A stretch of 64,000 nt of DNA, taken from Microbacteriaceae bacterium (lineage in GTDB: Bacteria; Actinomycetota; Actinomycetes; Actinomycetales; Microbacteriaceae). The notes beneath the pieces are model-generated. The model worked only from the letters and a program-made list of their open reading frames with translations, did no database searches and was not told where the DNA came from. Position numbers and translations under genes: made by a program. Of this stretch, positions 17,173 through 26,085 are shown in pieces; within the stretch, counting starts at the first letter, position 1, and the number at the start of each line of letters is the position of its first letter. The stretch covers positions 81,890 through 145,889 of the forward strand of contig JAODMT010000008.1 of the NCBI GenBank assembly GCA_025464975.1, read 5' to 3'.

Positions 17173-17895
17173 CTAGTGGCCCATCCCCAGGCCGCCGTCG
17201 ACCGGGATAACGGCGCCTGAAATGTATCCGGCGTCGTCGCTGGCGAGCCAGGTGACCACCTTCGCCACCTCTTCGGCAGTGGCGAACCGACCGGCCGGAA
17301 TGGACTTCTTGTACTCCGCAAGCTGCGACTCGGGCAGCGTCGCCGTCATGTCGGTCTCGATCAGGCCGGGTGAGACGACGTTTGCGGTGATGCCGCGCGC
17401 ACCGAGTTCCCTCGTTACCGAGCGGGCCAGACCGACCAGGCCGCTCTTCGACGCGGCGTAGTTGACCTGACCGGCGGACCCGAGGAGTCCGGCGACGCTG
17501 GAGACGAGCACGATCCGGCCGAAGCGCGCCTTGAGCATGCCCTTCGACGCGCGCTTGACCACCCGGAACGCGCCGGAGAGGTTCGTGTCGATGACGGAGG
17601 TGAAGTCCTCCTCGGTCATGCGAAGAAGCAGCGTGTCCTTCGTGATTCCCGCGTTCGCGATGAGCACCTCGACCGGGCCGAAATCTGCCTCGACGAGACC
17701 GAATGCCGCGTCGATTGATGCGGCATCGGTCACATCGGCGCGCACGGTCAGCGTGCCGGTCGGCCCTTCACCGGAGCGCGCGGTGACCGCGACGCGGTGG
17801 CCGAGCGCCACGAATTGTTCGGCGATGGCGAACCCGATGCCCCGGTTACCGCCCGTGACCAGCACGGTTCTCGGCGTGATCTTTTCCGGTGTCAT
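17173..17895 (-). CDS. fabG: 3-oxoacyl-[ACP] reductase, SDR family
   Basis: 240-residue short-chain dehydrogenase. The cofactor motif is VTGGNRGIG near 11-19, NAG near 84, and the catalytic Ser-Tyr-Lys lies in VSSVAG...YAASK (about 133-154). The C-terminal ISGAVIPVDGGLGMGH is the FabG hallmark. It reduces 3-oxoacyl-ACP with NADPH in fatty-acid elongation, although a paralogous role in polyhydroxyalkanoate or secondary metabolism cannot be excluded because no other fab genes are adjacent. The ATG at 17895 has AGCGGGG upstream. Confidence 0.9.
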   Translation of the reverse strand: MTPEKITPRTVLVTGGNRGIGFAIAEQFVALGHRVAVTARSGEGPTGTLTVRADVTDAASIDAAFGLVEADFGPVEVLIANAGITKDTLLLRMTEEDFTSVIDTNLSGAFRVVKRASKGMLKARFGRIVLVSSVAGLLGSAGQVNYAASKSGLVGLARSVTRELGARGITANVVSPGLIETDMTATLPESQLAEYKKSIPAGRFATAEEVAKVVTWLASDDAGYISGAVIPVDGGLGMGH

Positions 17896-17997
17896 TGCCC
17901 CGCTCGCTTTCGTCAGTGCCGCTGTCGAAAACGCTGGTAAATGAGCACCCGGCGCCGACAAACTCCCCCAATCTTAGACGTAGGCTTGAGGTACCCC

Positions 17998-18285
17998 ATG
18001 GCGAAGCAGCAGTCGATCACTTCACTCCCCCGGTCTCCTCATGACGACCGGCGAAGCCGCATGATCCAGTACACGGTCGCCATGTCATTCAGAACGGTGT
18101 GTATTGTCCTGTGTCTTGTCGTTCCGGACTGGTGGCGTCTCATTCCCGCGGTCGGCGCGATACTGCTCCCCTATGTCGCCGTCGTTCTCGCAAACGCGAG
18201 CAGCTCCAAACCAGCGACCGAAATGCTCCGCCCCGGCGGACTTGTGCGGCAGGTGCCCGAACCACGGCCTACGGATGTGCCGTGA
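17998..18285 (+). CDS. DUF3099 domain membrane protein
   Basis: 95-residue protein with two hydrophobic segments (about residues 28-46 and 48-66) separated by a short WWRL turn, and a polar tail. This matches DUF3099, an actinobacteria-restricted family of unknown function. The ATG has GAGG 6 nt upstream. Its stop overlaps the start of the next small gene (GTGA) and that gene in turn overlaps the SURF1 gene, so the three are probably co-translated. Confidence 0.8.
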   Translation: MAKQQSITSLPRSPHDDRRSRMIQYTVAMSFRTVCIVLCLVVPDWWRLIPAVGAILLPYVAVVLANASSSKPATEMLRPGGLVRQVPEPRPTDVP

Positions 18286-18545
18286 TCGGCCATCCGGAAG
18301 ATCAGCTCGATCCAACCTGCTCCCGCGCCGGCTGCACGGCGGCCGCGGCCTGGAACGTCAACTGGAGAAACCCGCGGATTCACTCGATCGACCGGGTGAA
18401 GGTCTGGCTCGCGTGCGATGAACACCGGGACTATCTTCGCGACTATCTCGGCGCCCGCGACTTCCCCGTTCTCGTGACCCCGCTCGGTCAGTCGGTGGAA
18501 CTCGTGCCCGACGTCGCACCGTCATCCACGGGTCGGACCGCATGA
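18282..18545 (+). CDS. Small conserved Cys/His protein of unknown function upstream of SURF1
   Basis: 87-residue protein beginning at a GTG that overlaps the DUF3099 stop. Near the N-terminus it has Cys-X4-Cys (CSRAGC), then a WNVNWRNPRIH stretch, and later ACDEH with a further Cys and His. This spacing suggests a small metal-binding (zinc-ribbon-like) fold. No membrane segment or signal peptide is seen. Its stop overlaps the SURF1 start (ATGA). Proteins of this kind are found beside SURF1 in related actinobacteria, so a link to respiratory-enzyme assembly is an inference from context. Confidence 0.7.
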   Translation: MIGHPEDQLDPTCSRAGCTAAAAWNVNWRNPRIHSIDRVKVWLACDEHRDYLRDYLGARDFPVLVTPLGQSVELVPDVAPSSTGRTA

Positions 18546-19387
18546 ACCGGTGGCGCTTCGCCTTCAGCCGTCGCTGGTTCGGCTACCTTGGCGTCGCAAT
18601 CGTGTTCGCGGCCATCTGCGTCGCACTATCGCAATGGCAGGTCGCCCGGCTCAACGAGACTCGTGCGGCGAATGACCTGATCGACCGCAATTATCACAGC
18701 AGCCCAGCCCCGATTCGGGAGGTGCTGCCGACGCTCCGCTCCTTCTCACCCGGGCAGGAGTGGAGGCAGGTCACCCTCTCCGGCAGCTACCTACTCGACA
18801 AGCAGCTGCTCGTGCGCAATCGCCCGTTCAACGGCGAACCCGGATTCGAGGTGCTCGATCCGCTACTTCTGAGCGACGGGAGCGTGTTCATCGTCGACCG
18901 GGGCTGGGTGCCGACCGGCCAAAAGCAGGACCGGCCGGACAGCATCCCCGAGCCACGGAGCGGTCCCGTGAGCGTCGTCGTGCGGCTGCAAGCGAGCGAG
19001 CCGTCGTTGGCTGGCCATACCGATCTTCCGGGCGAGGTCGCGACCATCCGCCTGCCGGATGTCGCGAGGCTCGTTGGCAAGCCGACCTACACCGGCGCGT
19101 ATGGACTCATGGTCTCGGAGAGCCCGTCGGCCGGGACCCGTCCGACGGCGATGCCGGAGCCGGTGCTCGACGAGGGTCTGCACATTTCCTACGCCATCCA
19201 GTGGGTGCTCTTCGGCATCATGGCCTTCTTCGGGCTCTGGTACGGGATACGCCAGGAATACCGAATGCGGAACGCGGACGACCCGGACGAGCAGGAGCGC
19301 GCCGAGGAGCGGGAGCGCAAGCGGCTCGCCAAGCCGCGCAGCGATAGCGACGTCGAAGACGAGATCCTCGAGGGTTCGAGCCACTGA
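18542..19387 (+). CDS. SURF1-family cytochrome c oxidase biogenesis protein
   Basis: 281-residue membrane protein with two membrane segments (about 13-32 and 219-238) flanking an extracytoplasmic domain. Typical SURF1 features are the SQWQVARL after the first helix, GSY near residue 81, RNRPFNGEPGFEVLDPL, VDRGWVP and the second-helix motif AIQWVLFG. SURF1 helps insert heme a into subunit I of aa3-type oxidase. This fits ctaA and ctaB elsewhere in the window. The charged C-terminal tail (about 240-281) is acidic/basic and cytoplasmic. Confidence 0.92.
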   Translation: MNRWRFAFSRRWFGYLGVAIVFAAICVALSQWQVARLNETRAANDLIDRNYHSSPAPIREVLPTLRSFSPGQEWRQVTLSGSYLLDKQLLVRNRPFNGEPGFEVLDPLLLSDGSVFIVDRGWVPTGQKQDRPDSIPEPRSGPVSVVVRLQASEPSLAGHTDLPGEVATIRLPDVARLVGKPTYTGAYGLMVSESPSAGTRPTAMPEPVLDEGLHISYAIQWVLFGIMAFFGLWYGIRQEYRMRNADDPDEQERAEERERKRLAKPRSDSDVEDEILEGSSH

Positions 19388-19416
19388 GCCATCTGGCGAC
19401 GCCGGAAGCCCCCAGG

Positions 19417-21015
19417 TCAGGCCAGCGCCACCAGGTCGGCGTAGTCCCGGTTCCACAGGTCTTCGGTGCCGTCCGGGAGGATCAGCACCCGCTCGGGGTT
19501 GAGCGCCTCGACTGCTCCCTCATCGTGGCTCACGAGCACGACGGCTCCGGAGTAGTTCGCGAGGGCGTCGAGAATCTCGAGCCGGCTCGCCGGGTCGAGG
19601 TTGTTCGTCGGCTCGTCGAGCAGCAGCACGTTCGCGCCGGAAACGACGATCATGGCGAGGGCCAGCCTCGTCTTCTCCCCGCCGGAGAGCACCCCGGCGA
19701 GTTTCGTCGCGTCGTCCCCGGTGAACAGGAACGATCCGAGCACGCGGCGCGCCTCGGTCTCGGTGATGTTCGGTGACGACGAGACCATGTTCTGCAGCAC
19801 GGAGCGCTTGACATCGATGGTCTCGTGCTCTTGCGCGTAGTAGCCGATGCGGAGTCCGTGGCCCGGTTCGAGCTGGCCCGTGTCGGGCTCGTCGACGCTC
19901 GCCAGAATGCGGAGAAGTGTCGTCTTGCCCGCACCGTTGAAACCGAGGATGACGACCTTCGAGCCGCGGTCGATAGCGAGATCCACCGCGGTGAAGATTT
20001 CGAGCGAGCCGTAGCTCTTGCTGAGATTGGATGCCATGAGCGGCGTTCGTCCGCACGGCGCGGGGTCGGGGAAGCGAAGCTTGGCAACCCGGTCGACGGC
20101 CCGCACCTCGTCGAGACCGGAGAGCATCTTCTCCGCGCGTCGCACCATCTGGTGGGCCGCCGCGGCCTTCGATGCCTTCGCCCCGAACTTGGCCGCCTGC
20201 ATCTGCAGCACGCCGGCCTTCTTTTCGACGTTGACGCGCTCCTTCTTGCGGCGCTCCTCGTCGGCCGCACGCTGCCGCTGGTAGTTCTTCCAGTTCATGT
20301 TGTAGATGTCGATGACCTGGCGGTTCGCGTCGAGATAGAAGACCCGGTTGACGGTGTCCTCGACGAGCTCCACGTCGTGGCTGATCACGATGAGACCGCC
20401 CTGGAAGTTCTTCAGGAACTCGCGAAGCCAGACCACCGAGTCGGCGTCGAGGTGGTTGGTTGGCTCGTCGAGCAGCATCGTGTCCGCCCCGGAGAACAGG
20501 ATGCGGGCGAGCTCGATGCGGCGGCGCTGCCCGCCGGAAAGGGTGGAAAGCGGCTGGTCGAGGATGCGATCCGGCAGGCTGAGATTGCTCGCGATTGACG
20601 CTGCCTCCGCCTCGGCGGCATATCCCCCGAGCGCGGTGAACCGGTCCTGCAGATTGCCGTAGGTCTTCATCGCCTTCGCGATGATCGCCTGGTCGGGGTC
20701 GCCCATCTCGCCGGCCGCCTTCTCCATGCCGATCATGAGCTGCCCGAGGCCGCGGGCATCGAGGATGCGGGTGCGTGCGAGGTCTTCCGGGTTGCCGGAG
20801 CGCGGATCCTGCGGGAGGTAACCGATCTCGCCGGTCGACTCGATGGTGCCGCCGGTGGCGAGTTCCTCGCCGGCGAGCACCTTGGTCAGCGTCGTCTTGC
20901 CCGCTCCGTTTCGCCCGACGAGGCCGATCTTGTCGCCGCGTTCGACTCTGAAGGTGACGTCCTCCATAAGCATGCGCGCGCCAACACGCAGTTCGAGGTC
21001 GTGCACGCTGAGCAC
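19417..21015 (-). CDS. ABC-F family ATP-binding protein (translation factor-like)
   Basis: 532-residue protein with two ABC ATPase domains on one chain and no membrane domain. Walker A motifs are GRNGAGKTT (about 37) and GFNGAGKTT (about 360). Signatures are LSGGQRRRIELAR and LSGGEKTRLALA, and both Walker B motifs continue into DEPTNHLD and DEPTNNLD. The inter-domain linker (about 235-315) is highly charged, as in ABC-F proteins that act at the ribosomal E site. Whether it is a housekeeping EttA/Uup-type factor or a ribosome-protection factor cannot be decided from sequence alone. The start is GTG. Confidence 0.9.
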   Translation of the reverse strand: MLSVHDLELRVGARMLMEDVTFRVERGDKIGLVGRNGAGKTTLTKVLAGEELATGGTIESTGEIGYLPQDPRSGNPEDLARTRILDARGLGQLMIGMEKAAGEMGDPDQAIIAKAMKTYGNLQDRFTALGGYAAEAEAASIASNLSLPDRILDQPLSTLSGGQRRRIELARILFSGADTMLLDEPTNHLDADSVVWLREFLKNFQGGLIVISHDVELVEDTVNRVFYLDANRQVIDIYNMNWKNYQRQRAADEERRKKERVNVEKKAGVLQMQAAKFGAKASKAAAAHQMVRRAEKMLSGLDEVRAVDRVAKLRFPDPAPCGRTPLMASNLSKSYGSLEIFTAVDLAIDRGSKVVILGFNGAGKTTLLRILASVDEPDTGQLEPGHGLRIGYYAQEHETIDVKRSVLQNMVSSSPNITETEARRVLGSFLFTGDDATKLAGVLSGGEKTRLALAMIVVSGANVLLLDEPTNNLDPASRLEILDALANYSGAVVLVSHDEGAVEALNPERVLILPDGTEDLWNRDYADLVALA

Positions 21016-21129
21016 AGGCAGAATCCATTTCTTTAGTCGTCTTACGACAACGGGAGGGGAGGGGGCAGGCCTCTAGTATAAATCGTGGGCCGTCGGTCAA
21101 TATTCCGCGGCCATCCACCAAGGAGACCC

Positions 21130-21741
21130 ATGACGATATCGACACTTGCCCTCGGCCGACCGACGCTAGCCGATCGACTCATCGCCCGTAGCCTACCGTC
21201 CGACATAGTTCTTGTCGCAGCGGGGGCAGCGCTGACCGCGATCGCCGCGCAGGTCACCGTTCCGCTGTGGCCGGTGCCGATCACCGGCCAGACGCTCGCC
21301 GTTCTCATGGTCGGCAGCACCCTCGGCGCCCTGCGCGGTGCCCTGTCGATGACGCTATACGCGGTCTTGGGAATCGTCGGACTCCCCGTCTTCAGCAACG
21401 CCTCGCACGGATTCGGCGTGGTCGCCGGACCGACCGGTGGGTACATCGTCGGATTCATCGCCGCAGCCGCCCTCACCGGATGGCTCGCGCAGCGCGCCTG
21501 GGACCACAGGATCCTCGGCGCGCTTGTCTCCTTCGGGGCCGGAACGCTCGTGACCTTCGCGGTCGGGCTGCCGTGGCTCGCCGCGACGCTCGGGCTGAAC
21601 CTGGAGCAGACGCTGCAGGGTGGCCTCTACCCGTTCATTCTGGGCGGGATCATCAAGGCCGTGCTCGCCGCCGCCTTTATTCGCGTCGCCTGGTTCGGCA
21701 TCTCGCGTGCCGACGACCGCCGCGCACCCGAGAGCGACTGA
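21130..21741 (+). CDS. bioY: Biotin transporter BioY (ECF transporter S component)
   Basis: 203-residue membrane protein with about six hydrophobic segments. BioY features are the TAIAAQVTVPLWPVPITGQTL region near 38-58 with the VPITGQ biotin-binding loop, GVVAGPTGGYIVGF near 100-113, and PFILGGIIKAVLAA near the C-terminus. It captures biotin at the membrane. The energising EcfA and EcfT subunits are not in the window; BioY can work alone or with subunits encoded elsewhere. The ATG has AAGGAG upstream. It is divergent from the ABC-F gene. Confidence 0.94.
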   Translation: MTISTLALGRPTLADRLIARSLPSDIVLVAAGAALTAIAAQVTVPLWPVPITGQTLAVLMVGSTLGALRGALSMTLYAVLGIVGLPVFSNASHGFGVVAGPTGGYIVGFIAAAALTGWLAQRAWDHRILGALVSFGAGTLVTFAVGLPWLAATLGLNLEQTLQGGLYPFILGGIIKAVLAAAFIRVAWFGISRADDRRAPESD

Positions 21742-21784
21742 CCGGCACAAGGTCCGCGCACCGCGCAATTTCCACAGTCACGCG

Positions 21785-21824
21785 AAAAGTCCGAGAGCGA
21801 CCACCCGGTCGATCTCGGACTTTT
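21785..21824. terminator. Strong bidirectional intrinsic terminator between bioY and sufT
   Basis: AAAAGTCCGAGA at 21785-21796 pairs with TCTCGGACTTTT at 21813-21824, and the loop itself contains a 5-bp CGACC/GGTCG stem. The A tract on one side and T tract on the other serve both strands. It lies between convergent bioY and the suf operon. Confidence 0.88.
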
Positions 21825-21870
21825 TGCGTGCCAGGAAACTACTGATGCCAGAACTACTGTGTGCGAGAAA

Positions 21871-22200
21871 CTACATCGAGAAGCCGAGGGCCCGCATCAT
21901 GTCGCGCCCGTCGTCGGTGATCTTCTCCGGTCCCCACGGCGGCATCCAGATCCAGTTGATGCGGAACTGCTCGACGACCCCATCGAGTGCCTGGGCGGTC
22001 TGTTCCTCAATCACGTCGGTGAGCGGACAACCGGCGGAGGTGAGGGTCATGCTGATGATGAGGGCGCTGTTTTCGTCGTCCCAGGTGAGATCGTAGATGA
22101 GCCCAAGGTCGACGATGTTGACCCCGAGTTCGGGGTCCATGACGTCCTTCAGTGCCTCCTCGACACGGTCGAAGAGTTGCGGTTCGAGTGCAACGGCCAT
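21871..22200 (-). CDS. sufT: SUF-associated DUF59 / MIP18-type metal-sulfur cluster assembly factor
   Basis: 109-residue protein of the DUF59 (MIP18/SufT) family. It carries DPELGVNIVDLGLIYD near 21-36, the conserved TSAGCP loop near 58-63 with the reactive cysteine, and the WMPPWGPEKI segment near 86-95. It assists maturation of Fe-S proteins. It is the last gene of the suf operon and starts 10 bp after the sufC stop. Confidence 0.9.
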   Translation of the reverse strand: MAVALEPQLFDRVEEALKDVMDPELGVNIVDLGLIYDLTWDDENSALIISMTLTSAGCPLTDVIEEQTAQALDGVVEQFRINWIWMPPWGPEKITDDGRDMMRALGFSM

Positions 22201-22210
22201 GGCGTCAAGC

Positions 22211-22984
22211 CTACGCTTCCGTCGGCAGTCCGGCCGGGGCGATGAAGCGGTCGTAGCCCTCGGCTTCCAGACGGTCGGCAAGCTCGGGGCCACCCTCTTC
22301 CGCGACCCGTCCGTCGACGAAGACGTGCACGAAGTCGGGAGTGATGTAACGAAGAATGCGGGTGTAGTGGGTGATCAGCAGCAGCCCGAGGCCGGTGTTC
22401 TGCTTCGCCCGGTTGACGCCCTCCGCCACGATCTTCAGCGCGTCAACGTCGAGGCCGGAGTCGGTCTCATCGAGGATGGCGAACTTGGGCTTCAGAAGCT
22501 CGAGCTGAAGAATCTCGTGCCGCTTCTTCTCGCCTCCGGAGAAGCCCTCGTTCACGTTGCGGTCCTTGAACGAGGCATCCATCCGCAGGTTCTTCATCGA
22601 CTCGGTGACCTCTTTGGTCCACGTGCGGATGGAGGGCTGAACGCCGTCGATCGCCGTCTTGGCCGTGCGGAGGAAGTTCGTGACGGCGACACCGGGAATC
22701 TCCACCGGGTATTGCATGGCGAGGAACAGTCCGGCGCGGGCCCGGGCGTCGACGCTCATGGCGAGAAGGTCTTCACCGTCGAGCGTCACCGAGCCGCTCT
22801 CCACGTGATACTTCGGGTGGCCGGCGATCGTGTACGCGAGGGTCGATTTTCCCGAGCCGTTCGGTCCCATGATCGCGTGGATCTCGCCCTGCTTGACGAC
22901 GAGATCGACCCCCTTGAGGATCTGCTTGGTTCCTTGCTCGGTTTCGACACTCACGTGGAGGTCTGAGACGGTGAGAACTGACAT
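22211..22984 (-). CDS. sufC: Fe-S cluster assembly ATPase SufC
   Basis: 257-residue ABC-type ATPase of the SufBCD scaffold. Walker A is GPNGSGKST near 39-47, the signature region is FSGGEKKRHEILQ near 149, Walker B is FAILDETDSGLD near 170 (note Glu-Thr-Asp rather than Glu-Pro, which is normal for SufC), and the H-loop is THYTRIL near 205. ATP binding drives conformational change of SufB-SufD. It follows the Rieske gene in the operon after 61 bp. Confidence 0.96.
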   Translation of the reverse strand: MSVLTVSDLHVSVETEQGTKQILKGVDLVVKQGEIHAIMGPNGSGKSTLAYTIAGHPKYHVESGSVTLDGEDLLAMSVDARARAGLFLAMQYPVEIPGVAVTNFLRTAKTAIDGVQPSIRTWTKEVTESMKNLRMDASFKDRNVNEGFSGGEKKRHEILQLELLKPKFAILDETDSGLDVDALKIVAEGVNRAKQNTGLGLLLITHYTRILRYITPDFVHVFVDGRVAEEGGPELADRLEAEGYDRFIAPAGLPTEA

Positions 22985-23045
22985 GAAAGGTTACCTTCGT
23001 GGTTCGGGAGACTTCGTGGTTCGGGAGGCTTGGTGGTTCACAAGA

Positions 23046-23390
23046 TCAAGCGCCGACAACTGGCGTCGGATCGATGAAGACGTCGCCGTCGACGATTGAG
23101 ACGGCGAAGACGGGGACCGGCTCGTATGCCGGCAGCGTTATCGGCTTGCCCGTGACGAGGGAGAACTTGGAGCCGTGGGCCCAGCACTCGAGGGTGTCGT
23201 CCTCCACGAATCCCTCGGCGAGCGAGATGTCCCCGTGGGTGCAGGTGTCGCCGATCGCGTGAACCGTTCCGGCCGAGTCACGGACGACGGCGATGGGGGT
23301 TCCGTCGATGACGACACGCACCGCGGCGCCGACCTCGATGTCGTCCTCTGAACAGATTCGGACTGTCATTCCTGCCCCTCCGGTTGTCAT
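23046..23390 (-). CDS. Rieske-type [2Fe-2S] ferredoxin in the suf operon
   Basis: 114-residue Rieske protein of the 'non-heme iron oxygenase ferredoxin subunit' type. The cluster ligands are Cys-X-His in CTHGDISL (about 49-56) and Cys-X2-His in CWAHGSKF (about 69-76). It is likely an electron carrier and is commonly found in actinobacterial suf operons. Two starts are possible: ATG at 23390, overlapping the sufD stop as ATGA, or ATG at 23369. Both are preceded by the same GGAGGGGCAGG because of a 21-bp tandem duplication. Confidence 0.9.
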   Translation of the reverse strand: MTTGGAGMTVRICSEDDIEVGAAVRVVIDGTPIAVVRDSAGTVHAIGDTCTHGDISLAEGFVEDDTLECWAHGSKFSLVTGKPITLPAYEPVPVFAVSIVDGDVFIDPTPVVGA

Positions 23391-23405
23391 GCCTGCCCCT
23401 CCAGG
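23364..23405. repeat. 21-bp tandem duplication of the ferredoxin ribosome-binding site and start
   Basis: Units 23364-23384 and 23385-23405 share TGTCATKCCTGCCCCTCC. On the minus strand each copy contains a GGAGGGGCAGG purine tract followed by an ATG in the same frame. The upstream copy also encodes the last residues of SufD. Confidence 0.85.
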
Positions 23406-24631
23406 GTCGATTCGGAACCGCCGACGAGTTCGGCCTCGATCGCGCTCTGCAGTCGCGACTCGAGCTCCGGCGAGCCGATCTTCTGCACGATCTCGGACAG
23501 GAACCCGCGAACCACGAGACGCCGGGCCTCGTCCTCGCGGATGCCCCTCGCCTGGAGGTAGAACAGTTGCTCGTCGTCGAAGCGACCGGACGCGCTGGCG
23601 TGTCCGGCGCCGGCGATGTCACCGGTCTCGATCTCGAGGTTCGGAATCGAGTCCGCACGAGCGCCATCCGTGAGCAACAGGTTGCGGTTCTGCTCGTAAC
23701 TGTCGGTGCCGGATGCGGTCGGCCGGATGAGCACGTCGCCGACCCAGACGGTGTGGGCGCCCAGGCCCTGCAGCGCTCCCTTGTAGCTCACCCGTGAGCG
23801 GGTGTTTGGCGCGTCGTGGTCGACGAATACCTGCTGCTCGAGGTGCTGGCCGGTGTCGGCGAAGTAGACGCCGAACAGTTCGACGTCACCTCCCTCGCTG
23901 ACGAGGTGGACCGACGGGTTGACGCGAACGACGGATCCGCCGAGCGAGACCACCACGTGCTTGAGTCGCGCGTCGCGGCCGACGGTTGCGAAGTGGCTCG
24001 CGAGATGTGTGGCGTCGTCGTCCCATTCCTGAACGGTCACGACGGTGAGGTGTGCTCCCTCGTCGAGGACGATCTCCACGTTCTCGCTGAGCATCGCCTT
24101 TCCGCTGTTCTGGAGCACGACGGTCCCGACGCTGTGGTGGGCGGCGTGGATGACGGTGTGGGCGGCGCGCGGGACGTCGCCGAGGCCGGACCGGTGCACG
24201 GTGATCTCGGTCGGCGTCTCCGAGTCGATGCGGATGGAGAGGGCGCTTTCGAACGAACTCCACGCGTTGGCGGACGCTCGTTCCTCCGGAGTGCCGGCCG
24301 TCGCGATGCGGGCATCGGAGCGGTCGATCCATTCGATGGTTGCGGGCCCTCCGGTCGCCACGAGCGTCAGCGCCTCGATGTCCCCGTCGAGGGGGTCAGT
24401 CAGGAGGGGCTGCAGCCTCGCGACGGGAGTGTGCTTCCACTCCGCCTCCTGGCCGCTGACCGGTTCGAAGTCCCGAACATCGTACGAGGCGAATCGGGCC
24501 GAACGAACCTGGATGGGAACGAGACCCCAGCCTCCGTCGCTGTGCTGCTTCGAGCCGAGTCGGGAATGGTCTTGTGCATCCGCCTTCTTGGGACTGGACG
24601 AGGACGTGGTGAGTGTAACGGGCGAAGCCAT
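23387..24631 (-). CDS. sufD: Fe-S cluster assembly scaffold protein SufD
   Basis: 414-residue SufD paralogue of SufB. It has the beta-helical core with VLQNSGKAMLSENVEIVLDEGAHL near 172-195, and the C-terminal SufBD signature LFYLQARGI REDEARRLVVRGFLSEI near 358-382. It forms the SufBCD complex that assembles Fe-S clusters. The N-terminal 30 residues are serine-rich and probably disordered. It starts 35 bp after the sufB stop and its stop overlaps the ferredoxin start. Confidence 0.95.
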   Translation of the reverse strand: MASPVTLTTSSSSPKKADAQDHSRLGSKQHSDGGWGLVPIQVRSARFASYDVRDFEPVSGQEAEWKHTPVARLQPLLTDPLDGDIEALTLVATGGPATIEWIDRSDARIATAGTPEERASANAWSSFESALSIRIDSETPTEITVHRSGLGDVPRAAHTVIHAAHHSVGTVVLQNSGKAMLSENVEIVLDEGAHLTVVTVQEWDDDATHLASHFATVGRDARLKHVVVSLGGSVVRVNPSVHLVSEGGDVELFGVYFADTGQHLEQQVFVDHDAPNTRSRVSYKGALQGLGAHTVWVGDVLIRPTASGTDSYEQNRNLLLTDGARADSIPNLEIETGDIAGAGHASASGRFDDEQLFYLQARGIREDEARRLVVRGFLSEIVQKIGSPELESRLQSAIEAELVGGSESTLEGQA

Positions 24632-24666
24632 CTAGCCGACGGTTCCTTCCGACGTGATGAGGAGGG

Positions 24667-26085
24667 TCATCCAACACTGCCTTCCATGCCCATCTCGATG
24701 AGCTTGTTGAGTTCGAGGGCGTACTCCATGGGGAGTTCACGCGCGATCGGTTCTATGAAGCCGCGGACGATCATGGCCATTGCCTCGTCCTCCGGCATTC
24801 CGCGGGACTGGAGGTAGAACAGCTGCTCGGCGCTCACGCGCGAGACCGTCGCCTCGTGGCCCATTTGCACGTCGTCCTCGCGGACATCGGTGGTCGGGTA
24901 GGTGTCGGAGCGCGAGATCGAGTCGACGAGCAGAGCGTCGCAGCGCACGGTGTTGGCCGAGTGATGCGCCCCCTCGGCAATGCGCACCTCACCGCGGTAG
25001 CCGGTGCGGCCGCCACCCCGCGCGATCGACTTCGAGACGATCGAGGACTGGGTGTACGGGGCCATGTGAATCATCTTGGCACCGGCGTCCTGATGCTGTC
25101 CGGGACCGGCGAACGCCACCGAGAGGGTCTCACCCTTCGCGTGCTCGCCGACGAGGTAGATCGACGGGTACTTCATGGTGACCTTCGAACCGATGTTGCC
25201 GTCGATCCACTCCATGGTCGCGCCCTCGTGGGCGATGGCCCGCTTTGTGACGAGGTTGTACACGTTGTTCGACCAGTTCTGGATGGTCGTGTAGCGAACT
25301 CGTGCGTTCTTCTTCACGATGATCTCGACCACCGCGGAGTGCAGCGAGTCTGACTTGTAGATCGGGGCGGTGCAGCCCTCGATGTAGTGAACGTAGGAGC
25401 CCTCGTCGGCAATGATCAGGGTTCGCTCGAACTGGCCCATGTTCTCGGTGTTGATGCGGAAGTAGGCCTGCAGCGGGATGTCGACGTGAACGCCCTTCGG
25501 AACGTAGACGAACGACCCGCCGGACCACACGGAGGTGTTGAGCGCGGCGAACTTGTTGTCGCCGGCGGGAATCACCGTTCCGAAGTACTCCTTGAAGATT
25601 TCCGGGTACTCGCGCAGCGCCGTGTCGGTGTCGAGGAAGAGCACGCCCTTCTCCTCGAGCTCCTTGTTGATCGTGTGATACACGACCTCGGACTCGTACT
25701 GGGCCGCCACACCGGAGACGAGACGCTGACGCTCCGCCTCGGGAATGCCGAGCTTTTCGTAGGTGTTCTTGATGTCGTCGGGCAGATCGTCCCAGGTCTG
25801 GGCCTGCCGTTCCGTGGAACGGACGAAGTATTTGATGTTGTCGAAGTCGATTCCCGACAGGTCGGCGCCCCAGGCCGGCATCGGCTTCTTGTAGAACAGG
25901 GCGAGCGCCTTGAGCCGGTTCTTCAGCATCCATTCCGGCTCGTTTTTGAGCGTGGAAATGTCGGCGACGACCTCGGGCGAGATGCCACGTTTGGCCGACG
26001 CGCCGGCGACGTCCGAGTCAGACCAGCCGAACTCGTAGATTCCAAGACTTTCGAGTTCGGGGCGGTCGATCAGAATGTCTGACAT
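24667..26085 (-). CDS. sufB: Fe-S cluster assembly scaffold protein SufB
   Basis: 472-residue core scaffold of the SUF system. YEFGWSDSD near 17, the [14 protein letters not shown] stretch near 85, CTAPIY with a conserved cysteine near 240, and the C-terminal [22 protein letters not shown] are all SufB hallmarks. The ATG at 26085 is chosen because AGAGGGAA lies just upstream; the ORF stays open 16 codons further without a better start. It is the first gene of the operon sufB-sufD-ferredoxin-sufC-sufT. No sufR-like regulator precedes it. Confidence 0.96.
   Translation of the reverse strand: MSDILIDRPELESLGIYEFGWSDSDVAGASAKRGISPEVVADISTLKNEPEWMLKNRLKALALFYKKPMPAWGADLSGIDFDNIKYFVRSTERQAQTWDDLPDDIKNTYEKLGIPEAERQRLVSGVAAQYESEVVYHTINKELEEKGVLFLDTDTALREYPEIFKEYFGTVIPAGDNKFAALNTSVWSGGSFVYVPKGVHVDIPLQAYFRINTENMGQFERTLIIADEGSYVHYIEGCTAPIYKSDSLHSAVVEIIVKKNARVRYTTIQNWSNNVYNLVTKRAIAHEGATMEWIDGNIGSKVTMKYPSIYLVGEHAKGETLSVAFAGPGQHQDAGAKMIHMAPYTQSSIVSKSIARGGGRTGYRGEVRIAEGAHHSANTVRCDALLVDSISRSDTYPTTDVREDDVQMGHEATVSRVSAEQLFYLQSRGMPEDEAMAMIVRGFIEPIARELPMEYALELNKLIEMGMEGSVG

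Noticed and set aside
21042..21129. A biotin-repressor operator upstream of bioY
   Set aside because: Only a short GTCGT-N3-ACGAC dyad is present near 21033-21045, which does not resemble known BirA or BioQ sites closely enough to call.
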